A DNA stretch of 64,000 nt from Sanguinoderma infundibulare. Taxonomy: Eukaryota > Basidiomycota > Agaricomycetes > Polyporales > Polyporaceae. The translations under genes and the position numbers were made by a program. Each line of letters starts with the position of its first letter. The first letter of the stretch is position 1. Location: contig JAVLRN010000001.1 of assembly GCA_032821775.1 (NCBI GenBank), positions 1,302,001 to 1,366,000 on the forward strand, given 5' to 3'. The notes beneath the pieces were generated by a model. It did no database searches and was not told the DNA's origin. It saw only the letters and a list, made by a program, of their open reading frames with translations. This document shows positions 48,905 through 59,269 of the stretch, piece by piece.

Positions 48905-51035
48905 ATGGGTATCGTAGAGAAGGTAAGCCGGGGTGCCTTCTCTCAAGCGCGTGTGGCTGAAGATGTCCACCTGCACTCGGTAGATCAAGGAGATCGAGGG
49001 TGAGCCTTACAGAGATGGCTGCTAAATTGCCCAGTTCTCGTCATTGACATCATGCTCGTATTCAGAGGAGATGGCGAGGAGTAAGTTTTCCATGCAACCC
49101 CACTTTTTTTTTCGGAACCGAGTACTCAGCCTTTGAATAGCGCAGAAGAACAAGGTGAGAGGTTTACCAAGTCTGTAAGTGCCTCGCCTGTTCATCGGGC
49201 AGCGAAGTAGGCGACGGAGTACCACCTTGGCCTTCTGAAGGCCAAGCTTGCGCGGTACCGCGCACAGCTTCTCGAGCCGACGGGGAAGTCTAGCGGCGGT
49301 GGGACAGGATTCGATGTCCAGAAGTCGGGGGATGCGCGAGTCGCCCTCATCGGCTTCCCTTCAGTGGGCAAGGTCAGCGTCCGGCTGAATTCAAAACCTA
49401 TTGTCGATGGCTTGTCTGACATACATGGCCGCACTCGCGCCAGTCCACGCTTCTCAGCAAGTGTACGCACACCCAATCCGAGACCGCGGCGTATGAATTC
49501 ACCACCCTCACTGTGGGTTTGTTCACCTTTCACATTATTACGTCTTCATGTACATCATGCCGGCACCCCATCAGGCCATCCCCGGCGTCCTCGAATATGA
49601 AGGGGCACGGATACAGTTGCTCGACTTGCCCGGGATCGTGGAAGGTGCCAGCCAAGGCCGCGGCCGTGGACGCCAGGTCGTGGCCACGGCCAAGACGGCT
49701 GATCTTATATTGATCATGCTTGACGCAACAAAGTCGGAGGAGCAGCGGCGTTTGCTCGAGATCGAGTTAGATGCCGTCGGCATCCGTTTGAACAAGCAGA
49801 AGCCAGACGTCGTGTTCAAGCGCAAGACCACCGGAGGAGTGCGTGCTCCTTTTTCGCTCGCTGCCGTAACCTCGCCGCTAATGCATCCCCCGGTTCTCAT
49901 TTTGCGCAGATTACGGTGAGATTCGCCGGCGGCCGTCCCCTGAACCGGCGCTCACAGAAGGATAGATTAATAAAACGGTGCCGTTGACCAAGACCGATGA
50001 GAAGACTATTCGGTCCATCCTGGCTAGCTGTATGTGGACCCTGCAAATAACCATCGAGTGGCTGCTCACGGTCATCTGGGGTACAGACAAACTGCACAAC
50101 TGCGACGTAATGATCCGTGAAGACGTAGGTTCTGTCCTTTTCATTCAAGCATCTCCACTGACATGTAGGGCAGATTACGACCGACGAGTTCATAGATGTC
50201 TTGATAGGTTTGTCCGCAACTTAGACCGAATAGCAAACCGACATGCTGAAACTCCACCGTAGGAACACGCAAATACATGCCGTGTCTGTGTAAGCGACTT
50301 AACTCGTGATCCTTGCATGTCGGGCCTCGCTGAGAAGTCGTTGGTAGATGTCTACAACAAGATAGATGCCATCAGCCTAGAGCAGATGGACAAGCTTGCA
50401 CGAGTGGATCATACGGTGGTGATCAGCTGCGAACTTGGGTTGAAGTGAGTCTTGGAGACTGTGCCTTGAAGATGGCACGGAAGCTGATGTGGGACTGCCT
50501 AACCTAGCTTGGAGTACCTCATCGAGAGGATTTGGGACGAGCTTGGCCTAGTAAAGGTGTACACCAAAAAACGGGGCGCGCACCCGGATCTGGCGGACCC
50601 TATATGCTTACGCAAAGGGGCGACTGTGGAGGTCTGCAAGGATTGCGAGTTGTGGTTCCGGAATGGGCGTATCTGATGTGTTGGTGTATAGGGCGTTTGC
50701 AACGGTATTCATCGGTCGCTGGCGGCAAACTTCCGATACGCACTAGTCTGGTGAGTGGAGAGACGCTTCGGTTGCGTTGTGTTGGTGGCCTGCTGACAGA
50801 CACGCTGTCCAGGGTGAGGGGTTGCAAGGTTTGTGGACTGAATGAATAGGGGAGCTGACGTGTCTGCAATCAGGGCAAGTCTTCGAAGTTCAGTCCGCAC
50901 GCGCAGAAGGTCGGGCTGAACCATCACGTCGCTGACGACGACGTGGTGTCAAGTGCGTATTTGTCAAACGCCTTGGAGGTCGTGTGTGTGTTTACTGAAC
51001 TTCATGGACGCTGTGTGACAGTTTTCACGAAGTAG
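48905..51035 (+). CDS. RBG2: developmentally regulated GTP-binding protein 2 (DRG2/Rbg2)
   Basis: This GTPase associates with ribosomes together with Gir2/DFRP2. Eighteen exons give a 1101-nt frame and 366 residues, the normal DRG length. They are 48905-48922, 48984-48999, 49066-49080, 49141-49154, 49211-49372, 49444-49512, 49575-49838, 49910-49915, 49966-50029, 50087-50124, 50174-50207, 50263-50289, 50348-50444, 50508-50631, 50692-50750, 50813, 50874-50952 and 51022-51035. The G1 motif GFPSVGKSTLLSK is split by an intron; G3 is [19 protein letters not shown] and G4 is YNKID. The C-terminal TGS region includes [29 protein letters not shown] and [18 protein letters not shown] and GGITINKTV favour DRG2 over DRG1. 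Inclusion of a 6-nt and a 1-nt exon is required for the family sequence. Confidence 0.9.
49910..49915 (+). other. 6-nt microexon of DRG2
   Basis: ATTACG sits between a TTTGCGCAG acceptor and a GTGAGA donor and encodes Ile-Thr. It turns GG-INKTV into GGITINKTV, which matches the family pattern GGI(S/T)xN(S/K)TV. Flanking introns are 49839-49909 (71 bp) and 49916-49965 (50 bp). Skipping it would keep frame, so the case rests on family length. Confidence 0.7.
50813..50813 (+). other. single-nucleotide exon of DRG2
   Basis: One G lies between GCTGTCCAG and GTGAGG. The intron before it (50751-50812, 62 bp) and the one after (50814-50873, 60 bp) each have a GTGAG donor and a CTGAC branch site 14-15 nt before the AG. 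The G completes the Trp codon of ALVWGKSS. Removing 50751-50873 as one intron shifts the frame. Confidence 0.6.
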
Positions 51036-51654
51036 ACGGATGGACGGGGGATATCTGCGGCGGTGCGTTTTGCTAAGGAATGTATGGGCAGCATCTGAGT
51101 CGCCTTCTGTCGCAAGGTCCGGAATTACTAGGTTGCATGTAGGCCATGTACGACATCATGATGAGAGAATATACAGTATGCCAAGTATGTTTGCGTGGTG
51201 TTGAGCTGCTGTCGGCACCGATGGACTGGGAGACACTGCGAGAACGTGCTGACGCCGCGGAGTGCAGAATCTCGATCGGGAGGCGCCGACCAGGACGGCC
51301 ACGTGGGATTCGGAGTGTCGGAAGCGAGGATTGCCCCAGACGGGATGGGACGGATGGGCGTCCAATGGAGAGTGTATCTCCGCTGCTGCTTTGAGCCACA
51401 CCGCCCTGACAATTTGAACCCCGGGTTGCTATCGCTCGCCCACCATTGCGGCGACCAACATGGCTCCAATTCCTGATCGTTCTTCCCAAGACGCCGCACG
51501 CGTGCAAATTACTCTGATAGGATGAGATCACCCTGTCGCCGTAGTCCGTCCAGTCCGCCACATTCTTGTCAGCCGCCCTCGACATAAAAGCTCGCCATCC
51601 TCATTTGGCCTGACTCACTCATCCCAACCCCCCACATCCCTCCTGCTCACACCC
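51036..51654. other. intergenic region upstream of the metallo-beta-lactamase gene
   Basis: This is about 620 bp. A minus-strand frame of 170 codons has no motif and unlikely composition. The final 60 bp are C/T-rich and end at the ATG. Confidence 0.4.
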
Positions 51655-53280
51655 ATGGGTTCCATCGACGCTTTGCGTGACCAGGTGGCCGACCGCGACG
51701 ATCCGGTAGAGCTCATCCTTCTCGGCACCGGCTCATCTTCGACCCTCCCCCACGTCGACTGCCTCACCGCCCCGCCGGGCGCAAAGCCCTGCAGAACGTG
51801 TCTCTCCACGCTCACTCCTGAAGGCAGCAAGAACAAGCGGGTGAGTAGCTCGTATCGCTCGCGCCCGGGTGTCTGCCCTGACGCCGGATCGATGTGATAA
51901 ATAGCGTAATACTTCCGCCTTACTTAGAGTCCGCGGGCGGGATGGGTTACCCAAGTGAGTACATATTGCCACCGCTCCGAGCCGTCGTCAGACTCCGAGA
52001 AGGCAAAGTGCGGCATGCTGAACCTTGACGCGCCTCCAACTCCGCTTCGCTATCACTTAGGACTGTCGTAATAGACGTCGGGAAGAGCTTCCAGCAGGCT
52101 GCCGTGGAGTGGTTCCCGAAATATGGCCTCCGCCACATCGATGCCGTACTTATCACCCACGCCCATGCGGACGGTACGTCGGCGGTCTCAAATTTCTGTG
52201 TGTTCACTAAGCTCATGCGTTTTGCATTTGGCGTTTCAGCGATGAATGGTTTGGACGACCTGCGAGGTGCGCTTTGTCTTTCGTTTATTGCGGACAGAAG
52301 CCAATCATCGTACGTTGGTTCGAACACGACCCTGACGGACTTCATTCCCCCATAGGCTGGACTTTGCACGGCGCAATACAGCCCTATGTGGACATATACC
52401 TGTCTGAGGATACTTATGAAGCGGTCAAAGTCACATTCCCTTACCTGGTAAAGAAAGAATTCGCGTCCGGCGGTGGAGATGTGAGTGATCATCGCCGATG
52501 TTCTCAGGCTCGTGTAGCTCACCGGAGATGACGCAGGTGCCGGAGTTCAGATGGCATCCGTACGTTACCGATCGGGAACCTTTCGAGATTGGAGATACCG
52601 GGATCATCGTCAAGCCCTTCGCGGGTGCGTGCTGCGCGACTTACGTGTGCATCGAACCGTGGCTAACATTCTTCGGTTTTCGTGCAGTTCCTCACGGTTT
52701 CTGTGGCGCGAAGCCTATACAGTGCGTCCCGAGCATCCCAGACCACATCGCAACCGTCGCGCCGTTCTCGACCTCGAGCCCACGCAAGTCGGGCTTGCCG
52801 GGCACCCCATCGACCGGCGCTGCCACGCCGATCGAAAAAGAAGACTTTATGTGTTTCGGCTTCACCATCCAGGACACCGTGACGTACATATCCGACTGCT
52901 CCAGGATACCTGACGACATCCTCGCCGAGCTGCAGTCGACGCCGATACCCGTCCTCGTCCTCGACTGCTTGCGCCTGAAGCCGCATCCGTCTCACTTGAG
53001 CCTCGAGCAGGCGGTGGGGTACGCGCGGCAGGTGGGGGCACAGAGGACGTACTTGGTGGGGTTCAGCCACGAGGTGTCGCACGAGGAGTACGAGACGATG
53101 CTGAGGGCCGTGGGCGGGCGTCGTGTGCCACAGAAGGAGCTGACGGAGATGGTCAGGACTGGCCTAGACACTCTGGATCTCGCGGGCGAGCGGGTCTGGA
53201 TCCGTCCTGGGTCCGACGGTCTCCAGGTGTTCGTCTCGGAGGCGGGCCAGGCGAGGGACAATGAGTACTATGATTACTGA
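51655..53280 (+). CDS. metallo-beta-lactamase fold hydrolase (PhnP / C777.06c type)
   Basis: The start is [20 protein letters not shown], then [19 protein letters not shown], the first strand and loop of the PhnP-like MBL fold. An exon with [20 protein letters not shown] leads to the metal motif THAHAD, split by an intron so that it continues [10 protein letters not shown]. Later come [29 protein letters not shown] (metal-binding Asp) and [13 protein letters not shown] (last metal-binding His). It stops at 53280. About eight introns are needed. Fungal members resemble the S. pombe hydrolase C777.06c, whose substrate is not established. The position after HxHxD is Ala rather than His, which I believe is normal for this branch. 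It lies upstream of UPS1 on the same strand. Confidence 0.82.
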
Positions 53281-53807
53281 GCGTGCTCAGCCAGAGTAGG
53301 AGCTTGCTCGAGCGGCATCGCTGCGGATGCATATGGACTTGCTTAGCTTATTGCTTATACTCTTTGTCAGTGTACCCTATTAAAATAGCAGCACTTGTAG
53401 TAATAATGCATTACTTGTTTCCGTTCGTCTAGGGGACAGTTGGTTGCTCCGCCGAAGAGTGACGCGTCTGTTTTCCGGCCGGCATACAGCTGAGACGTCG
53501 AGAGGTACTTTTCGAGCCTCGGACCAAGCGTCGGAGAAGTGAGTGTGTTATGGAACAACATTGTCGATCGCAAGAAGCGGAGTGGACGAATGGGGCTCAG
53601 ATGGTGGAGCCGAGTGCGGGGTAAAGAAGGTTGAACGGGCGCTTGTAGGAGGGCTCGCCGCGGCTCGTGCTTTCTCGTTCTCTGGTCCTTCCCATCGGCC
53701 CTGCCTCCTTGCTCTCCTCAAGTACCCGTACTTTACATTCCGTCGCCCTAGTTGCTTTTAATCACGCTGTCTGTCGTCGCTACACACGCCCGCCGGGATC
53801 GTTTGCA
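53281..53807. other. intergenic region upstream of UPS1
   Basis: This is about 527 bp with no gene or RNA recognised. The last 70 bp are C/T-rich. Confidence 0.4.
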
Positions 53808-54685
53808 ATGAAGTTCTACTCGCAGTCCTTCTTGTACGAGTGAGTTGGCGCATCCTCCTTTTGCCCTCCTCACGCTCCAGTACTGAGAGCGTGCCCAACA
53901 GCGATCCCTGGTCCATTGTCTCCCTCGCATATCTGCTTCGATACCCCAACCCCTTCGCGTCGCACATCCTCTCGTGCGACGTCATTTCTCGCGAGCTCAC
54001 GCCCCAGGGCTCGCTTCGAACGACGCGCCTCATCCTCAAGACTGGCTCGCTGCCACGATGGGCGCCCAAGGGCATGATCCAGCGGGCGGAGTCGTGGGTG
54101 CTCGAGGAGAGCGAGGTCGATCCCCTCGGGAAGGTGATGCGGTGCACGACCAAAAATCTCGACCATGTCAAGGTCATGCGCGTCGAGGAGCACATCCACA
54201 TCCGCCAGGCGGAAGACGGGTACGTCACGCCGACTTCTATTCGCGTGCACAGCGCATTGACGTACATGGTACAGCAAAACGCTACAGACGACCGAGGCCA
54301 TGTTCTTGTCTGGGTTCGGCTGGGGCTTGACGAAGAGGATCGAGAATTACGGGCTGGCCAAGTTCAAGGCGAATCTCCAACGGGTGCGTTGCCCCGCTCA
54401 TTAGCCTCAAGCTCGTTGCGAATTGTACTGATGGACCGATAGTCTCGCGAAGGCTTCTTCGTCATCCTTGACCTCATACGCCAGTCCCGTATGCAGCCCA
54501 TGACCATGGGCGCGCCCAGCTCTTTCCTCGCCTCCCACCGATCCTTCTCAGGGTCGGACGCAAAAGCTCCCGCGCACCACGAGGTGCCGGTGAAGGATGG
54601 TAGCAGGGAAGACGGTGCTCCCAGCGCTGGCCGTGCGAGAGGAGGCTATTGGGCCAGGTGGAAGTCCTGGCTAGGTTCTGGTTGA
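53808..54685 (+). CDS. UPS1: PRELI/MSF1 family lipid-transfer protein, UPS1/PRELID1-like
   Basis: Ups1/PRELID1 carries phosphatidic acid from the outer to the inner mitochondrial membrane for cardiolipin synthesis. Exon 1 encodes MKFYSQSFLY plus two bases. The intron ends at CCAACAG (53900), giving DDPWSIVSLAYLLRYPNPF. Family motifs follow: SHILSCDVISRELTPQG, RRL-like TTRLILKTG, LPRWAPKGMI (the PRELI-type RMPRWA motif) and ESEVDPLGKVM. A short exon with EAMFLSGFGWGLTKRIENYG precedes a last exon starting SREGFFVILDL. The C-terminal 60 residues are a low-complexity Ser/Gly/Arg tail beyond the usual domain. First-exon length and intron phase match those of the UPS2-like gene at 29864. Confidence 0.85.
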
Positions 54686-55138
54686 GATGCTAGTCCAATT
54701 TTCACAATTAGTAGTACCCGGACCCAGTATATCTTTATTCCACACACAGCCCAGCCCCCTGCTCAGTACTCTCTGTTCCGACCCGAATCTGGTCTCGCCT
54801 TGTTGGTCGTGCATGTTTTCCGCTGTACCATTCGTGTATTTGTAGCCTCCGTACGTAGTCAATACTGCTCACGTTGTCACTCGCGCATTTATAGTACACG
54901 TTCGCATTCACACTGGCGTGCCTGCCATCGCGAATCAGTATTTGGAGTGCATACACGCACCGCGGAGGACGCGAGCCACAAGAATAGTACATGATCGCCG
55001 TTTGGGAAAAGCGCTGACAGCTGCTAGGGCGAAGCGCATATGCCGCTGCCGTCCTTACATTTCCACCTTGATGCCACTCCTTCCCAGACGTGAACGACGG
55101 GCGCGACCTCCCATCAGTCGCTCCACACCAGAACTGCC
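54686..55138. other. intergenic region upstream of RIC1
   Basis: This is 453 bp with no recognisable feature. Confidence 0.4.
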
Positions 55139-58100
55139 ATGTACTTCCCGACCTCCGCTGCGCGGCAGCTCTCCAGCGTCCCGGCGCTGCCTCTCCCAAG
55201 CGAGCTCGTGCTCGCGATAGCCCCGAGTCCGAGGAAGACGCTGTTCGCAGCCGTCACCAGGTCCGGCCTGTCGCTATGGCGTGTTCGGGTGCGTGTTAAA
55301 TAACGTATATGCTCTGGGACCGTCAGACATTCAATGTTTCCTGGGGTCGTGAATTTGATATAGCCCTCCGCTGTAATAGCGCACCTGGAGCGCACCCCGA
55401 CGTCGGTGCAGGAACACGGAGAGAACGTGCACTTGCATTGGTCCCCGGACGGGACGAGGATTGTCGTGCAGGTACGTGTTCGGGCTTCCACGAGCTGTCT
55501 ATGACGGGCCTTTGACCACGGAAGTGGAGTGTAGACGACGGAGTCATACCTCGTTCTCGTCACGATCGACTACAATGCGGAGGAGCTCCCCTACCAGTCC
55601 CCACCCCTCGCACCGAATGCAGCGCGACATTTTCTGCCTGGAGCAGGCGAAGCCCTGCCTTTCCAGTCCCTCAGCTTGCGATTAGACGGTGTCATACGGA
55701 TAGAGGGCACATTATTGAGGTGCGTCTCCCACACGGTTTCCGTTGTGCGGGTTTTCACTCCATCTGCTGGCTTCCAGCGTTTCCCCGCGCAAGGAATACA
55801 TCCTGTTCTCTACGAGCAACCCACCTTCTATCCAGCGCGTCCCATGGCCCGACGTCTCTGGTGGTGGGAACGCCAGGGGAGGATACGACACCTGGGTGAT
55901 CACTGAAGAGGAGTTCACATGGCTTCTGGACGCAGATGGTACGTCCTCCGCCCTGCCCGCGCGCGCATACGTGCTAACGTTGTGTCGGCAGTCACTGTGT
56001 CCCAGATCGCGTACCACCGCCAGACCGGCTTCGAAACATGGATAACCTCTGACGGCCGAGGCTACCTCGTCCAGCTCCATGAAGACCAGGACATACAGGC
56101 GGGTGCTTCCGAGACGAGCACGGACGACACACAAGCGGAAATGGGTCCATTCCCCCAACCTCGGCCGTCCTCGGACAGCTCGAGCTCGGCACGGCCGTTC
56201 CAATGGCACGGAACGTGCATACATCACGTCGAACCGCCACGCTGGGTGCAGAAGCGAAAACAAGTCGACCCTGGAGATGTCGTTGGGTACGCATATAATG
56301 AGCCGAGGCGGGCCATGGTCATCGCGCTCAACCCGAAGTTCTCCTTGGTTGCTGTCGGGACATATAAGTGAGTTGTTAACAGAGTCATGAAGCGCAGTTA
56401 GTAACAGATGGACGTTTGCAGCGGTACCGTTGAATTTACCAGTTTCCCTTCGTTGGACGGGGTCGCCCCATCGCCACAGGTACTGCAAATACCGAACATG
56501 TACGCGAGGGAAGGAACGGGGTCGGTGTGTACGATGGAATGGAGTTCGGACGGGTACGTCCTCGCGGTTGGGTGGGAGAAGGGGTGGGCGGTGTGGAGTG
56601 TCGGAGGGCGTTGCTTGGCTTGGGGCTTCGGCGTCGAGTACGAGGTTGACGAGGAGAGGTTCACGGACTCGTTCATGTATGGTGTCAGGAGTCTGGTGAG
56701 TGCCTTGTGCTCTCCCGTTCCTCGTCTCTTGACCGGAACGTGCGCAGTTCTGGGTGTCAGGAAACTTCGAGCTTGTCATGCTAGCGCAGAACTCGCTGAA
56801 CAGTGGGTCCGCACCTTATATGCGTCTACTTCGACAGTCTGACGTCAGGCCGAACAGAGCCAGATGGTCAAATGTTCGTGCTACCATTCGCCAAGAGCGC
56901 GACGACCGGGCAGCATTCTCCAGTATGTCTAAGCTAGAATCGCACTCTTCGCTTCTGCTGACGCATACGGGTAGGACAACACCCAATACGCGTTTCTGCA
57001 AATGGACGACCGCGTTCTTGTCTACCGCGGCGCAGACCAACCAGATATGAGCGTTATCAATCCGGAAGCTGATGTTTGGCAGCATATCAAGGTCCCACAG
57101 AGCTATATGTCCGCGAACTGGCCTATACGATATTCCTCCTTGAGCTCCGATGGCAGGCTCATCGCCATCGCCGGACGCAGAGGCCTCGTCCATTATAGCT
57201 CGACATCGGGCAGATGGAAGATGTTCGCGGACGAGCGCCAAGAACAGGCTTTCACAGTGAAGGGCGGCCTCTTGTGGTTCCACCACGTTCTCATCGCCGC
57301 CGTCGAAGTTGCTGGGGGTCACCAGGTAGGCAGGATAAGTTGTATTCGGTGCCCATATGTTAACCCATGGTCGCCGTAGGTCCGTTTGTACTCGCGGGAC
57401 CTAGAGCTGAGCAACCAGAACGTCCTCCATCGCGAGATGATCCCTTCCGCCGTCGTCATCCTCTCGCTCGTCGACAACTCGCTGCTGGTGTACACGGCGG
57501 ACAACACCATGTATCACTATCTCATCATCCCCACCGCCGATTCGATCAAGCTGCATCTTTGTGGAAGCATCACCTTTGATGGTGTTATCTCCGTGCCGGG
57601 TGCTGTGAGAGCTCTGAGTTGGATGATTCCCGCTGCTCAAAAACGTACGCGCCGCGCCTCTCTGCCCGTTTTGTGTAGAAGCTGATTGACGTTTTGACCA
57701 GAATTGGGGGACCCGGCGGATGACCTTGCAGTCGCGACTGTCCTCATGATCGTTGGTGGTAAGCTCGTCCTGCTCAGACCAAGAAAGGTACGTCGGGGTG
57801 CGTCCCTCCTGTAACTCAATTGCTTATCTATGAATGCAGTCAGAAGAGGGCGAAGTCAACTACGACATGCAGATCCTTGCCGACCGTATCGAGTTCTGCT
57901 GGATTCACCTGCGTGGCATTGGCACGCTGGAAAACTCGTTATGGGGCTACGACGGGCAAGGTATCCGGGTGTGGCTGAACGCCCTGGCGATCGAGGCTGT
58001 CGCACCTCCGACTGACGACGGGTCGGTGGTTCTGGACCATGTTAAGGAGAGCGTAAACATTCCGCTCGACTTCTACCCGTTGTGTAAGAAGGCTTCTTTT

Positions 58101-58951
58101 CGATGCATTACATCCCAAGTTACTGACGGCCAGTCAGCGGTGCTCATGGACAAAGGCATTATCATCGGGGTCGAAGTGGAGGCTGCGACTAGGACAAGTT
58201 TGTGCTTCACAATGTTCCGACATGTGACTAGTGTAGGTATCCTTCCACCAAATGCATCGTCGAACAATTGTTGCTCACGTCGTTTTGGTAGTCACACCTT
58301 TTCCTTCATCACATTCTACTCTCTCACTTGGAGAGTTCGCAAGGCAAGGAGGCCGTTTCCTTCGCTTCGCATTACCAACATCTGGTCTACTTCGCACATG
58401 CCCTCGAAATCCTGCTTCATACCGTTGTTGAGGAAGACGCCAGCACATCCGAGGGCGAGGGTGTGAACGGCGAAGGGAGGACGGTCGGGCTCCTTCCAAC
58501 TACGATTGAATTCTTGGACCATTTCGACGACGCCTTGGACGTCGTCGTCGGTTGTGCGAGGAAGATCGAGATGACGAGGTGGCCGCGACTCTTCGACATA
58601 GTAGGCAACCCGAAGATCCTATTCGAGGTAGGCCTCCGTACTCCATCCGCATACATGCTCTGCTCACACCGTGAATTCTAGTCCTGCCTAAGCTCGGGTC
58701 GATTGAAGACCGCAGGATCGTATTTGCTCGTGCTTCACGGGCTTGAGCAGCTGGATGGGATGAACGCCGACGCGATCCGTCTGCTGCGTAGCGCTGTTGC
58801 CGCGCAAGATTGGCAGCTGTGCCGAGAGATCCTGCGTTTCTTACATTCTATCGACGACACTGGCGCTGCCTTGCAGAGCGCGTTGGTCGAGACAGAGATA
58901 GTGCCCCAGGCTGCTTCTCATCTCGGCCTGGGCAATGGCACGGTTCATTGA
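55139..58951 (+). CDS. RIC1: Ric1, subunit of the Ric1-Rgp1 RAB6/Ypt6 exchange factor
   Basis: Ric1 with Rgp1 activates Ypt6/RAB6 at the Golgi for retrograde traffic. It starts MYFPTSAARQLSSVPALPLP at 55139, as in fungal Ric1, followed by beta-propeller strands (KTLFAAVTRSGLSLWRVR, VHLHWSPDGTRIVVQ, TGSVCTMEWSSDGYVLAVGW, PIRYSSLSSDGRLIAIAGR). The C-terminal half is the Ric1 domain: ADRIEFCWIHLRGIGTLENS, HYQHLVYFAHALEILLHTVV, IEFLDHFDDALDVVVGCARK and RLFDIVGNPKILFE, then SCLSSGRLKTAGSYLLVLHG in the last exon. It ends at 58951. About fifteen introns fragment the gene; several ends in 55290-55560 and 56690-57000 are approximate. No break is seen. Confidence 0.88.
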
Positions 58952-59269
58952 TTCTGGTGTGGACGCTGTAGTGTACTTAGCTCTTATCATGGGACAGTTT
59001 TCCTTGAGCCTGGATGCATTCATATGTAGATCAGAGATGTGTATCATTCGTTACTTACTTATACTTACATCATGATTCGCTGCACCTTGTGTGCCTTGTC
59101 CCTACGTCTGCGCGGTGCAAGGATATGGATACGGACCGGCTCTAGTCCAGGGTAATTGAAGATCCGTTCAAGCCGTTGATCATATGCGCACGCACGCGAC
59201 GTCTACTAGATCATCTAGATGCGACCTCAACATAACGAGCGTTTCGTAACTTGACCGAAACCACAGTAC
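58952..59269. other. intergenic region
   Basis: This is 318 bp between RIC1 and the oxygenase gene with nothing recognised. Confidence 0.4.

Noticed and set aside
51073..51585. 170-codon minus-strand frame before the hydrolase gene
   Set aside because: No motif, unlikely composition, and it occupies the hydrolase promoter.
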